Under the pieces are notes generated by a model that ran no database searches, was not told the DNA's origin, and was given only the letters and a program-made list of their open reading frames with translations. A DNA stretch of 64,000 nucleotides from a virus. Positions 35,601 to 44,900 of this stretch are shown in pieces (position 1 is the stretch's first letter; each line of letters starts with the position of its first letter). Location: positions 1-64,000 of IMG/VR virus record IMGVR_UViG_3300042090_001278; one strand, 5' to 3'. The position numbers were made by a program, and so were the translations under genes.

Positions 35601-38600
35601 GACAACGCCGATGACGCGCGCACGGTCGGCGCGCTGAAGAATATTGCCGAGGGGCAGGGCACGCCGTTCGACGCGGCGAAGCTAATCCGCGACGGCAAGA
35701 TCACTCCGCGGGAGATGGCCGACTACGGGATCAATCTCAAGGGGCAGATGGCCAGCCAGGGCGCGGCTCTGGCGAACCTTTCGCCATCGCTGTTTAAGAG
35801 CGCGCTGACCGATCCGGACAATATGCCTCTTCAGCGGGCCGTCCTGATTGGGTCGAAGCTGCCGGACCATGTCGACCAGGCGTCGCTTATCAAGATGATC
35901 GGCAACCGAAAGGTCACGAACAGCCAGCTTTCGGAGATGATCGACAGCGTGGCCGGAGCGCCTCGGCACACGACATCGGAAAACACGCTTTTCGGCGACA
36001 GCGAGACGACGCAGAACCTCGCTTGGGAGCGTGCATCGGTCGCGAGCCACATTTCCGAGACGCTGACAAAGGACGCATCGGCTCTTTCGGGCGCGGCATC
36101 GAACGCGGACCGGATCGAGCAGGTTCACGGAAACGCGATCGACGCGGACTCGACACGGGCGCTCGCGGACGAGAATCGATCGTCGGTTGGGATATTTAAC
36201 CGCCTGAAGAACAGTTCAGGCGAGGTTTCAGATATACTGAATACGGCAGCTCGCCGTCTAGCGAATAAGGAGAATGCGGCCCGTGTCAAATCAGACGCCC
36301 TCAAGCAATATCGCGCAGTCGCCGAATCATACACCCGTTCGACTTCAGGACGGCAGCCTGACACAGCGCCCGATGACGCCTCACGAGAACGAGTCGCTGA
36401 TGCAGGCGCTGGAGAAGTTCGTGAGGGGTCGACGGCTGAGGCGGGAGCGGGAAGCGCAGGCACCCTCTTCCAGCGAGCCGACCGCCGCTCCCCTGCCCCA
36501 CTAGTCCCGGTTGACATCCCGGCGCTTGACCTCACGGCCCGGCGCGCCGCCGCTAAGGCGACGGGGTCGATGTTCGACGAGATGCCGGGTAAGACGACCT
36601 TCACCCCACGCAATAAGGCAGTCGCTCCGCCGCGTCAGCTCGGGTTCGACCTCAGCGAGGAAGGCCCGACGCGCGAGGCTCGCGAAGGCACGGGCGAGAC
36701 GGGGACGCTATTCCAGCGTCGCGAAGGCTTGCCGCAGGTGGACGATCTCGGCTTTTATTCGCATGCCGAGCGCGTGGTCGAGCAGAAGATGGGCAACCGG
36801 ATGCCTGTCGCCGATCTTCGCAAGATGCTGACGGCAAACGGTGTCAAGCCCGACGAGATGCACTGGAGCGGACTGAACGACTTCCTCGACGCGGCGGGCG
36901 ATAAGCCGGTTGCGAAGGCCGACGTGCTCGATCGCCTGCGGCAGAACAACGTGCAGCTTTCGGAGGTGACGAAGGGCGGCGATACATCCGAAATAGATGC
37001 TCAAATTGAAGAATTGAGAGCAAGGCAAGATGCCGTTGATGACGATCTTAAGCCGCAATACGACGAGTTAGAGGATAACTATCACGCAGCCAGACGATCC
37101 GCGAGAAATAACGAAGATGAGGAAGAGGGCTACCATCAGTCACACGAGGCCGAACAAGATTATTTCGACGCGAAGTTGGCTCTCGACGAAGAAGCCGGAG
37201 AAAGATCGTACGAACACGAAATTGAAGGTCTGGAATCAGAAAAGCGGAAACTCGAAGAAACCAAGTACGGCCAGTACCAGCTTCCCGGCGGCACGAACTA
37301 TCGTGAACACCTGCTAACGCTGCCGCCAAACCTTCGGAGGACTGGGCCAAAGCTATCTGACGCCGAATCCGCCGAGATGCGCCAACTTACGGATGTCCCA
37401 TGGCGTTCGCGAACCAACGAGCAGCAGTCGCGACTTGGCGATCTTACAAAGCGATGGCAGTTGTCGCAAGCGCCCGACCCGTACAAAAATGGCGCTTACC
37501 GTTCCGCTCACTGGGACGAGCCGAACGTGCTCGCTCACATCCGCACGTCCGACCGCACGGGGCCAAATGGCGAGAAGATTCTCCATGTCGAGGAAGTGCA
37601 GAGCGACTGGCATCAGGCGGGGCGGAAGGAAGGGTACCAAGGTAATTCTGATGAAATCCGTAAGACTCAGACCGAGAGAGATAATGCAGAGAAGGCTCGA
37701 CTTGCGCATGTAGAACATCAACCACCGCTCAATATTAGATATGGGCATCCACGAGAGGCCGATGACAAAGCCGCCTACAACGGCGTTATGGATCAGTGGC
37801 GCGAACAGCATAGCGTCATTCTTGACAGGTTTTATGCAGCCGAAAGAAGTCTTAGTAACCTAAAAGCGGGCGTCCCCTCATCTCCCTTCTCGAAAACTTG
37901 GCACGAGCTAGCCGCTAAGCGCATCCTCAAGATGGCCGCTGACGGCGGTTACGACAAGGTCGCCTGGACGCCGGGCGAGGCGCAGGCGGATAGATATAGC
38001 CTTCACCATCAGGTAGACGAGGTTACCTACCACGAGGGCGAACAGACAGTCAAGGCTTACAAAAGCGGACGGCTGGAACCTGTCATTGAGAAGAGTGGGG
38101 TAAGGCCGACTGATCTTCCAGGCGTTATCGGCAAAGAAGCGGCTGATCGCTTGATGTCACAATCGGCACATGGTAACGGATTACGGTCTCTAGAGGGCGA
38201 GCAGCTCAAAGTCGGCGGCGAGGGCATGAAGGGCTTCTATGATAAGATGCTGCCCGACACCTTCAATAAGCTGGGCAAACGGTTCGGCGCGAAGGTCGGA
38301 GAGACAACGGTTTCCGCCGGCATGCAGGGAGATGTGCCGCTGCATTCGATCGACATCACGCCTGAGATGCGCAAGTCGCTGACGACCGAAGGTCAGCCGC
38401 TATTCCAGAAACAAGCCCCCCTTATTCCGCAGGGCTCTGTGTCCTTTGCGGACGACGGCCGCGCGATCGTGCGGCTCTTCAAGGCGGCCGACATCTCGAC
38501 CGTGGTGCACGAAGGCGCCCACATTTGGCGTCGCAACCTTGGCGCGACTGACCCGGACCTGCTTCGCCAGTTTGAGGATCACTACGGCGTCAAGGGCGGC

Positions 38601-41600
38601 AAGTGGGAAACGGAGCACGAAGAGAGCTTCGCGCGCGACTTCGAGCACTACGTCGCCGAGGGTCGCGCTCCGACGCGCGCCTTGCAGCCGGTGTTCGACA
38701 ATTTCCGCAAGTGGCTGACTTCGCTCTACAAGGGCGTCAAGGACTCTCCACTCGCTCGCAACATGACGCCCGAGCTTCGCGGACTGTTCGACAAGATGGT
38801 CGGCAAGGAAGATTGGGAGGGCGAAGGGCAGCCCAATGGCGCGCCTGGCTCAATGCCGAGCGAAGATTCAGGACGCCAGTCGGGTGCGGCACGCCCTGCG
38901 GATTCAGACCCGCTGAACCAGAGTCCGGGCGAAAAGTCGGATCGCCCTGCGGCGCAGGGCGTGCAGCAGTCGGATGCCCCTGGCTCAACGCCTGTCTACG
39001 GCGGCTCGATCAACCTCAGTCGTACCGGGCTATCGCCCGAGGCGAACGAACGTGTCAGTCAGGTTGCGAAGGAACTCGGGCTTGACAAGAAACCGGTCGC
39101 AACGGATGCCGACGCGCAGCGTGTCGCCACAGCCCTCAATCTCTCCTACGACGATGTGAAAAGCTGGACAAGGATGCAGAAGCGGCCGGGAGTGCGGCCG
39201 GCGTCTCCGGCCGATATGGAGATCGGCGCGTGGCATAAGGCGTGGGATTTGGCCGTGCGGAATCTCCACCACGCATCGGTCGAGGGCGTGATCAGCGCCG
39301 AGCGCGACATGAAGGACGCGGCCGAGGAAGCAAACGAGAACCCGTCGCCCGCAAACGAGAAGGACAGGACGGCAGCCAATGTCGGCTACGCGAGAGCCCT
39401 GGAAACACAAAAGGCGATGACCGAGGAGAACTCGGCGCTTGCGCGGATCAGCGGACAAGCCATACAGGGATACAATCAGATCGCGACGAATGTCCGCGGC
39501 GAGGGCTATCGGGCGGCGCTGGCATCGACCCCGACGATCGAAGAGGCGCTTGGGAAGCCTGCACAGACCGGCGTAAAGCCAGTGCCAAGCGGTCCAGTGC
39601 GTCCCGACGTTCCCAGGCCCGCGCGTGTCCGCACGGTCAGCGATGCCGACCTTGCGGCAAGTGTCGAGCAGTTCAAGCGCGCCGGCGGCGCGAGAGCGTT
39701 TGCCAATGTATCAGCCTCATCCGCCGAAACCCCTCCCCCGGACACTCTCTACCAGAGCAAGCGGCCGTCCGAGGACGCGGCGACCGAGGCGCTGGTCAAT
39801 ATCGGCAAGTACCATATCGAGGGCGGGTCCGGGAAGAACTTCGATACCTGGCGCGCCGCGGTCGAAAAGACGATCGGCGAGAAGCTGCCGGACACACAGG
39901 CGCAGTTTGCCTACGGCCTCGCAAAGCATGATCTTGTCAAGGATGTGCGGGAGAAGCAAGCGTCGGCTCTTACGCCGATATTCGTCGACCATCTCGGAGA
40001 CGAGCTCGGCAACAAGGGCGCGGGACGGTTCTTGCAGGACGTCGGCCCGGACATCCGCAATAAGCTGATCGCCGGCGTTACTAAGTTCACCCAGGCCGAG
40101 AAGGATGCCATCGGCGAGGCGTACGACAGGAATCAGCCGACTCGCAAGAAGCAGCCAAGCGCGACGGCTCAGACGATCGCTAAGCAGATCGCCGGCGATG
40201 TCAACGCGCCGAAGCTCGCGGCGCGTCGCAGCGCGGCGGCTCAGAAGTCAGCCGACGCGCGGCGGGCGTCGACAGACCTCGAAACGATCATCGGCGCGCG
40301 CGTGAAGGGCGGTAAGGTCGCGGCTAAGGCCGTGCTTGATGACCTTAGCAGCGATTCGCTCGGCAGATCGGCGATCGAGCAGTTGCAGAAGCCAGGCGAG
40401 GATTTGACGGACGCGGAAGGCCGCAGGCTTGCCGGCGCGATCGACACCTACCGGCGCACGACGCCCACCAAATCCGACCCCAACGTCATCGCGGCTCGCC
40501 TGACGCAGATCGTCACCGACGCCCGTCGCGGACGGCTCGGATACGACAGCCCGAAGGCCGCGGCCAAGACTCAGATGCTCTCCGATGTGAGCCGGCCGCT
40601 CGACGCCCTACCTAAAAGCGCGACTCAGGCAACGCGGGACGCCTTGCAGTCCAAGGTCGACGTGAAGGCAGCCGAGATCGGGCGCGACCTGGACGCTGTC
40701 GACGACCACGACTACCGTGGTATCGCCCGCGTGATGATGAAGCACGACTCGCTTGGCAGCCAGTACCAGCAGTATCTGCTTGGCAACATCCTGTCCGGAT
40801 GGGACACGGGCGAGAAGATACTCGTGGCTCACCCGGCGACAGTCGCGGCCGAGGAGATGCGGCGGTGGCTGTTCGGAGACCGCGCGGAAGTCGGCGCCGG
40901 CATTCGGGCGGGAATTGCGGGGGCCAAGGCTCGCGGGGTTCCAGAGGCGCGCATGATCCTTCGGGAAGGACCGACCGCGGCGACGCTGGCTGGTAAGTCC
41001 TGGTATCACGCAGCGGACGGGCGAATTCGCGTGGAGTCGAGGCTGGCCGCTCACCAGGCCGTACTACGGTTGCACTCGGCCTACTACCAGGTCATGCAGA
41101 CATACAACGTCGAGCGCGGCTTGCATTTGTATGCCGTCGAGGATGGCAAAGCGAGGAGTCTGTCCGGGCAGGACCTGGCCGATCATGTCGCCGATGTCAC
41201 TCTCCATCCCGAAAGGCATCGGGCGATATCCGAGAAGGCGATCAAGTTCGGAGAAGAAGAGACGCAGACGAATGTCAACGCGGCGGCCAGAGCAGCATCT
41301 GAGTTGCGCAGCCCGGTGCTGAAGTTTGCAAAGAGGGTTCTGCTTCCGGTCGCTAACCTGCCTCTTAACGCTCTTGGCCGAACTATCGAGATGGGAACCG
41401 GCATCCTGACGAACCGCGCGCTTGCGCGTATGTATGCGCATTTGCATCCGGACGCGACGGCCGAGGATGTTGAAACATATCGACAGAAGGTTCTGCACCG
41501 AGGCGTCATTGGGACCGGGATCGCGGCTGCCGGCGCGCTGGGAACAGCGGCCGGCGTGATCACGCCGCCCGATACTCGCCACGGCCGGTACACATCACGC

Positions 41601-42188
41601 ATCAAGCTGCCGTTTGGAAAGTCGGTGGATGTTCCGGCCGGCAATGTCGGCGCGATGCTCGACACAGGGAGCGTGCTCGAACAAGCCGTGAAAACGCATG
41701 ATTATGCGGGACTGCCCGGCAAGCTGGCTGCTCCCTACGCCGAGGAAAATCCGTACGGGCGAGCGCTCGAAACCGTATCCGGCCTGTACGACGCCGCGAC
41801 CGGTAAGGGCGGAACCGAGGGCGCGAAGGCGTCCAACACGGCGCTCGGCGGTCTCGCGGTCGAGCACCTGCCTCTGTCCGGGCTGACGGGCAATATCGGG
41901 TCAGCGATCGACGCGGCAACCGGCGGGGGCGTGCGCGGCGGCTCGATAAGGGCCAAGTCCGGACGCGTGCAGTCAAAGGGCGCGGGCACTTTCCCGCTTG
42001 GCGCGCGTGACTTCGTGTACAACGCCGAACCTGGCCTGAGACAGAAGATGCTCCCTCTCTCGCAGGATAAGCTCAATCACGGCAAGCCGTACCCGCAGTC
42101 GGTGCTGCACACGAACCAGACGATCTCCGCCGCGCAGCTCGACAAGGAACTGCGCGATACGCGGCGCAAGGAAAAGGCCGGTCGCTAG
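32655..42188 (+). CDS. giant polyvalent protein (3177 residues)
   Basis: Matches the known phage polyvalent proteins: very long, multi-enzyme, ejected with the DNA. In order: N-terminal motif LPAGLFDPD (repeated as LPQGLYDPS near residue 35 and LPAGLYDPD near 720); a Cys/His domain with GVQCGQYISN (Cys about 68) and NPAHQHFVLSY (His about 120) that could be an NlpC/P60 or CHAP-type hydrolase; four family C copies (residues 204-251); family A and B inserts (about 735-790); a ParB-like domain with TYVVNGHNRLAKAVKSG (about 955); a helical charged segment (about 1445-1530); an LPD-type domain with LHVEEVQSDWHQAGR (about 1645) and MAADGGYDKVAWTPGEAQAD (about 1755); a zincin with VVHEGAHIWRR (about 1952); long helical parts; a hydrophobic GVIGTGIAAAGALGTAAGVI (about 2950); basic C-terminus. 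Individual domain calls are by motif only. Confidence 0.85.
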   Translation: MPLPAGLFDPDAPTSTDTPPTSPAIGTTRASGLPQGLYDPSPTPLNVLPPVAQAMYNRVGKDATGVQCGQYISNQIASHGGGGTVSSYLSDPSNRVLPGPKGQLPDGTGVFFPSADGNPAHQHFVLSYTDSGGTPRALEDTQDGGGGGGQRSIRADRSLQQIAREHGTQPVYFKVPAGSVPSAPSGVTATADDIASAFSAPSPAPERLSGAARPAAPERQSGAARPAAPERLSGAARPAAPERLSGAARPAAPRASARLMADQFVNQAFAEPTPSVPQFITRPIPPVPGRMANDGYPTTQQVLNPAYKPQAPAPDPASIVPQGTKIIPVTGSPGYSRAQFPDGSHVIFGPKGQGNHTTVYRSMLDADNGITAQARHFAAGPQGGLIASATGRGVGLPTAPNDTPRPTTADQWSQMTYPQFLAHSAASGLNDLNQGVQNAASGAVRKLGASKAVAEDVGGAASAPIGIATFLPSLAANALDAGMSSGDATPGERASSAVNATVNSFTGGPIIGSAVKALGYLASGDARQYGDFNSALNQAIGQFGTDVVTHPLTAATLVALGSVHGKAIDAVNDAPIKVVSTLEDGWRTAARGAQLAGDKEAAATATAKASDMATARQWLQYKADQTAAGALTLSPKTWLAQARALPGDVRLAAENARIAARSTVEALTPASLADAAARGRALTPSTSSVSAPDVRPSTEQPSFLGKPVGAPLTDITRPRPPSGLPAGLYDPDATETNGTDRTDGTNNEGASSATHPLSEAGASSATHPLSEAGVTSATHPLSEAGPLSEAASSSVATARRGAVVKLATTRDVAEAVAAAHPDFTQDHIDSTKALFDIQARQWSERTGRPESEFVPSVFREVVKGEEPVERHPAAPGSTPVESPIATVPPADYNRANPNTTIPTSDIHADPARFQYKMGSGQGGVASSSDVAGAKVYNPNLAGVLDVWKDPADNQTYVVNGHNRLAKAVKSGAPSMDVRYMDADNADDARTVGALKNIAEGQGTPFDAAKLIRDGKITPREMADYGINLKGQMASQGAALANLSPSLFKSALTDPDNMPLQRAVLIGSKLPDHVDQASLIKMIGNRKVTNSQLSEMIDSVAGAPRHTTSENTLFGDSETTQNLAWERASVASHISETLTKDASALSGAASNADRIEQVHGNAIDADSTRALADENRSSVGIFNRLKNSSGEVSDILNTAARRLANKENAARVKSDALKQYRAVAESYTRSTSGRQPDTAPDDASRERVADAGAGEVREGSTAEAGAGSAGTLFQRADRRSPAPLVPVDIPALDLTARRAAAKATGSMFDEMPGKTTFTPRNKAVAPPRQLGFDLSEEGPTREAREGTGETGTLFQRREGLPQVDDLGFYSHAERVVEQKMGNRMPVADLRKMLTANGVKPDEMHWSGLNDFLDAAGDKPVAKADVLDRLRQNNVQLSEVTKGGDTSEIDAQIEELRARQDAVDDDLKPQYDELEDNYHAARRSARNNEDEEEGYHQSHEAEQDYFDAKLALDEEAGERSYEHEIEGLESEKRKLEETKYGQYQLPGGTNYREHLLTLPPNLRRTGPKLSDAESAEMRQLTDVPWRSRTNEQQSRLGDLTKRWQLSQAPDPYKNGAYRSAHWDEPNVLAHIRTSDRTGPNGEKILHVEEVQSDWHQAGRKEGYQGNSDEIRKTQTERDNAEKARLAHVEHQPPLNIRYGHPREADDKAAYNGVMDQWREQHSVILDRFYAAERSLSNLKAGVPSSPFSKTWHELAAKRILKMAADGGYDKVAWTPGEAQADRYSLHHQVDEVTYHEGEQTVKAYKSGRLEPVIEKSGVRPTDLPGVIGKEAADRLMSQSAHGNGLRSLEGEQLKVGGEGMKGFYDKMLPDTFNKLGKRFGAKVGETTVSAGMQGDVPLHSIDITPEMRKSLTTEGQPLFQKQAPLIPQGSVSFADDGRAIVRLFKAADISTVVHEGAHIWRRNLGATDPDLLRQFEDHYGVKGGKWETEHEESFARDFEHYVAEGRAPTRALQPVFDNFRKWLTSLYKGVKDSPLARNMTPELRGLFDKMVGKEDWEGEGQPNGAPGSMPSEDSGRQSGAARPADSDPLNQSPGEKSDRPAAQGVQQSDAPGSTPVYGGSINLSRTGLSPEANERVSQVAKELGLDKKPVATDADAQRVATALNLSYDDVKSWTRMQKRPGVRPASPADMEIGAWHKAWDLAVRNLHHASVEGVISAERDMKDAAEEANENPSPANEKDRTAANVGYARALETQKAMTEENSALARISGQAIQGYNQIATNVRGEGYRAALASTPTIEEALGKPAQTGVKPVPSGPVRPDVPRPARVRTVSDADLAASVEQFKRAGGARAFANVSASSAETPPPDTLYQSKRPSEDAATEALVNIGKYHIEGGSGKNFDTWRAAVEKTIGEKLPDTQAQFAYGLAKHDLVKDVREKQASALTPIFVDHLGDELGNKGAGRFLQDVGPDIRNKLIAGVTKFTQAEKDAIGEAYDRNQPTRKKQPSATAQTIAKQIAGDVNAPKLAARRSAAAQKSADARRASTDLETIIGARVKGGKVAAKAVLDDLSSDSLGRSAIEQLQKPGEDLTDAEGRRLAGAIDTYRRTTPTKSDPNVIAARLTQIVTDARRGRLGYDSPKAAAKTQMLSDVSRPLDALPKSATQATRDALQSKVDVKAAEIGRDLDAVDDHDYRGIARVMMKHDSLGSQYQQYLLGNILSGWDTGEKILVAHPATVAAEEMRRWLFGDRAEVGAGIRAGIAGAKARGVPEARMILREGPTAATLAGKSWYHAADGRIRVESRLAAHQAVLRLHSAYYQVMQTYNVERGLHLYAVEDGKARSLSGQDLADHVADVTLHPERHRAISEKAIKFGEEETQTNVNAAARAASELRSPVLKFAKRVLLPVANLPLNALGRTIEMGTGILTNRALARMYAHLHPDATAEDVETYRQKVLHRGVIGTGIAAAGALGTAAGVITPPDTRHGRYTSRIKLPFGKSVDVPAGNVGAMLDTGSVLEQAVKTHDYAGLPGKLAAPYAEENPYGRALETVSGLYDAATGKGGTEGAKASNTALGGLAVEHLPLSGLTGNIGSAIDAATGGGVRGGSIRAKSGRVQSKGAGTFPLGARDFVYNAEPGLRQKMLPLSQDKLNHGKPYPQSVLHTNQTISAAQLDKELRDTRRKEKAGR
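33264..33407 (+). repeat. family C, four tandem 36-bp units
   Basis: Four units GCGCCAGAACGGCTGTCGGG-... of exactly 36 bases, three identical and one with a single change, encoding APERLSGAARPA repeatedly (RQ in unit 2). Both orientations of this unit occur in other genes. Confidence 0.95.
34861..34893 (+). repeat. family A repeat, in frame
   Basis: In the polyvalent protein gene, encoding TNGTDRTDGTNN; family B units follow directly after its AATA. Confidence 0.8.
34896..35024 (+). repeat. family B, tandem 36-bp units
   Basis: One 33-bp and two 36-bp units plus an 18-bp part, each GAAGCCGGCGCGTCGAGCGC-type, encoding EAGASSATHPLS. Single units occur at 12998 and 47443. Confidence 0.9.
35263..35296 (+). 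repeat. family I unit, diverged
   Basis: GGCTGCCCCTGGCTCGACGC, encoding AAPGSTPVE; compare 38967 and 51257. Confidence 0.6.
38876..38911 (+). repeat. family C unit, diverged
   Basis: CGCCAGTCGGGTGCGGCACG followed by CCCTGCGG, encoding RQSGAARPA in the polyvalent protein. Confidence 0.7.
38967..38995 (+). repeat. family I unit, copy 1
   Basis: 29 bases identical to 51257-51285, encoding QSDAPGSTPV in the polyvalent protein. Confidence 0.85.
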
Positions 42189-42200
42189 ACAGCCCGCAGC

Positions 42201-42224
42201 GAACGTGCACCCTCGTGCACGTTC
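42201..42224. repeat. GTGCAC palindrome, copy 2
   Basis: Perfect 10-bp arms GAACGTGCAC/GTGCACGTTC with a CCTC loop, between the polyvalent and fibre genes. Confidence 0.85.
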
Positions 42225-42242
42225 ACCCCCACCCATCCCATC

Positions 42243-44900
42243 ATGGCAAGTATCCAACAATCGCGGCATTACCTACCGTCGCCAACGTATGCGCCGGCGC
42301 CATCGGGCACGGCGAGCGTTCCGGCGCCGGCGGCGGCTGTCTCCCCCACCCCATCCGGCGGCTCGCCATCGTCCGGGATCACGGTCTCGGACACGAACGG
42401 CAACTCGCTGTCGGCGGCGATCCTTCAGTTCATGGCCGGGTCGGTGGTCAGCCCGACCGGCGGGACGGTTCAGTACACGCTGCCAGTCGCCTCGACGGCG
42501 GCACCGGGGATCGTGGCGCTTTCGGGATCGACGCCGGCGGCTGAGACGTTCGGCGCGGCGGGAACTGCTGGCACGACGGGCGAGGCGGCGGACGCCGGCC
42601 ACGTCCACCCGATGCCGCAGATCCCGAACTACGCCCAGACGACCCCGGTCAATCACTCGATGTCCCCGTACACGGTTCTCTCGACGGACTCGGTTCTGCT
42701 TATAGACACGTCGGCCGGCGCGGTGACGATCAACATGCCGGCGGCGTCGGCACAGGTAGGGCGAATCATCGGCGGGGTCGTTCTGAGCGTGGCGAACGCG
42801 ATCACGTGGCAGCCGGCGGGCGCAGATACCATCCTTGGCCTCTCGTCGGTCACCGGCACCACTTTGTACGGGTTCAAGGCGTTTATCAGCGACGGCGTGT
42901 CGAACTGGGACTGGAACAATTACGCGAGCGGGCAGCAGTCGGCGGGCAACTTCTTCAGCGGGCCGGCGACGGGCGCCGCGGCGCAGCCCTCGTGGCGCGC
43001 TCCGGTCAACACCGATCTCGCGAGCGCCACGTTCGCCGCGGCGGGAGTGGGTCACGAGCCTGGCGCCGTGCCCGATCCGGGAGCGGCGGCTCACGGGACG
43101 CCCTACTACCTGGGCGACGACGCGGCGTTCCATGCGATTCCGTCAACGGGTGTAACCTCGGTCGCGACGACGGCGCCGATCACGGGCGGCCCGATCACGG
43201 GGACAGGCACGATCGGGGTTTCCGACTTCGTGGCAAGCGGTGCATCGCATGCCAGGGGCACGGTTCCCGACCCTGGGGCGTCGGCCGGGTCGACCCGGTT
43301 CCTGTGCGAGAATGCAACGTTTGCGGTACCTCCGACCGCGGCGGCAACTTACGGCTTCACGGCGTGGTCGAGCGCGGTAACTTACACGTACGCGCTCGGG
43401 ACGGTTCAGATAGTTACCGGCAGCGACGGTAACTTGTACGTTTGCCAGTCGACGAGCAGCAATGTCAATCCGACGACGGACGCCGGGGTTTACTGGAAGT
43501 TGTGGGCCTGTGTCGCAAGTTTGACGCTGGCCTGCGGCGGCAGCGCCACGCAGTTCCCGGACACGTTCGCGGCGAGCGGCTCGCCTGGCGGCGCGATGAC
43601 GCCGGGGATGCAGAACGCGGTCGCGTTCCTCCAGGCGGCGGGCGGTCCGGTGTCGGCGCCGATCGTGATTCAGCAGTCGCTCAACACGGCGTACACGTTC
43701 AGCGCGAACGCCAACGGCAGCACCACGACGATCAAGACAGCGACGAATATCCCCGTGGGTGCGTCGATCCTAGGCACCGGCGGGCACAACGTCGGCACCT
43801 TGAACACGGTTACGGTCAACACGTACTCGGCGGGAACTTACACGCTGACGGTTACGGCGATGACGTCGACGGTCAGCGGGGACACGTTCCAGTTCGCGCC
43901 CTACTATGGCACGTCGACGATCTCGATCAGCGGCCTCGACCCGGCGGTGAGCCAGCAGCTTACGATATTGGGGTCGACGAGTAACCCGGTGTGTCCGACG
44001 TTCTATCCGAGTCTCGCAACTGCCTCAAGTTCGTCTGGGTTGACAACTGGCAACTATTACAATATCGGCCTGACTTACACGTTCACGGATGCAAGCGGAA
44101 CGTCGAGAGAGACGATGGTCGGGCCAGTATCGCAGCTTCAGATTACGAGCGGAACAAATCGGTATCTGACTGTCGCCGGTTTTACGTTGCCGACCGGTGT
44201 TACCGGCGTCAATGTGTACAGCTACACGAATAGCAGCGCCACGACCTACGCAGGGATGTTTAAGCAGGGTTCCATGAGCGTGTCTGGCGGGGTCGCGTCC
44301 ACCTTCACGATGACCACCTACGCATCGAGCACGGCCGCTCCTACGACGGACGCGCCGGCTGCCACTTATCCATGCGCTATGATGTGGGGCGCGTCTACTG
44401 GCGTATCGATCGTTGGAATCCAGTATCTGAACATCAAGGGATTATATCTGCATGGGCCTGGTTCCAATAGCGGGTTGTTATTTAGCAATTGTGCGTTTTG
44501 TACCACGACCAACTGCGTATTGTCCAATTGGACGGAAAACTACGTCGCTACGAGCAGTCAGAAAATGACGGTGACCGGTTGCCAGTCCGACACGGCTGTT
44601 AATCGTGGTTATTATGCCGTCCAGTCATCCGATCTCACAATAGGTAGCTCAGTTGCTCTCACAACTGGGTATGGGGTCTACGGAAATACACTCTGCCAGG
44701 TGTCGTGCGCCGGTTTATGCGTGTCGAACTCCACCAATTACGGCTACGTTGCACTCAACGGATCACGACTTTTCGTCACTCCAACAAATCCTTCAGGAGG
44801 GGTCGCCATCCCCACATATGGCGCGGCTCAGGTGTCCAATTTTGCCGTCAATACAGGGCCGTCAAGCTCCACTTCTGGTGGAAGCTACATCCAGGATTAG
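42243..44900 (+). CDS. tail fibre or spike protein
   Basis: 885 residues. N-terminal part Pro/Ala-rich; residues about 260-380 contain two related fibre repeats (GHEPGAVPDPGAAAHGTPYY and SHARGTVPDPGASAGSTRFL) known from many phage tail proteins. The C-terminal 300 residues look like a right-handed beta-helix (GLLFSNCAFCTTTNCVLSNW, then CQSDTAVNRGYYAVQSSDL). From about 43990 on the DNA is AT-richer and uses TTA codons, suggesting an exchanged receptor-binding tip. The last 39 bases overlap the convergent acyltransferase gene. Confidence 0.78.
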   Translation: MASIQQSRHYLPSPTYAPAPSGTASVPAPAAAVSPTPSGGSPSSGITVSDTNGNSLSAAILQFMAGSVVSPTGGTVQYTLPVASTAAPGIVALSGSTPAAETFGAAGTAGTTGEAADAGHVHPMPQIPNYAQTTPVNHSMSPYTVLSTDSVLLIDTSAGAVTINMPAASAQVGRIIGGVVLSVANAITWQPAGADTILGLSSVTGTTLYGFKAFISDGVSNWDWNNYASGQQSAGNFFSGPATGAAAQPSWRAPVNTDLASATFAAAGVGHEPGAVPDPGAAAHGTPYYLGDDAAFHAIPSTGVTSVATTAPITGGPITGTGTIGVSDFVASGASHARGTVPDPGASAGSTRFLCENATFAVPPTAAATYGFTAWSSAVTYTYALGTVQIVTGSDGNLYVCQSTSSNVNPTTDAGVYWKLWACVASLTLACGGSATQFPDTFAASGSPGGAMTPGMQNAVAFLQAAGGPVSAPIVIQQSLNTAYTFSANANGSTTTIKTATNIPVGASILGTGGHNVGTLNTVTVNTYSAGTYTLTVTAMTSTVSGDTFQFAPYYGTSTISISGLDPAVSQQLTILGSTSNPVCPTFYPSLATASSSSGLTTGNYYNIGLTYTFTDASGTSRETMVGPVSQLQITSGTNRYLTVAGFTLPTGVTGVNVYSYTNSSATTYAGMFKQGSMSVSGGVASTFTMTTYASSTAAPTTDAPAATYPCAMMWGASTGVSIVGIQYLNIKGLYLHGPGSNSGLLFSNCAFCTTTNCVLSNWTENYVATSSQKMTVTGCQSDTAVNRGYYAVQSSDLTIGSSVALTTGYGVYGNTLCQVSCAGLCVSNSTNYGYVALNGSRLFVTPTNPSGGVAIPTYGAAQVSNFAVNTGPSSSTSGGSYIQD

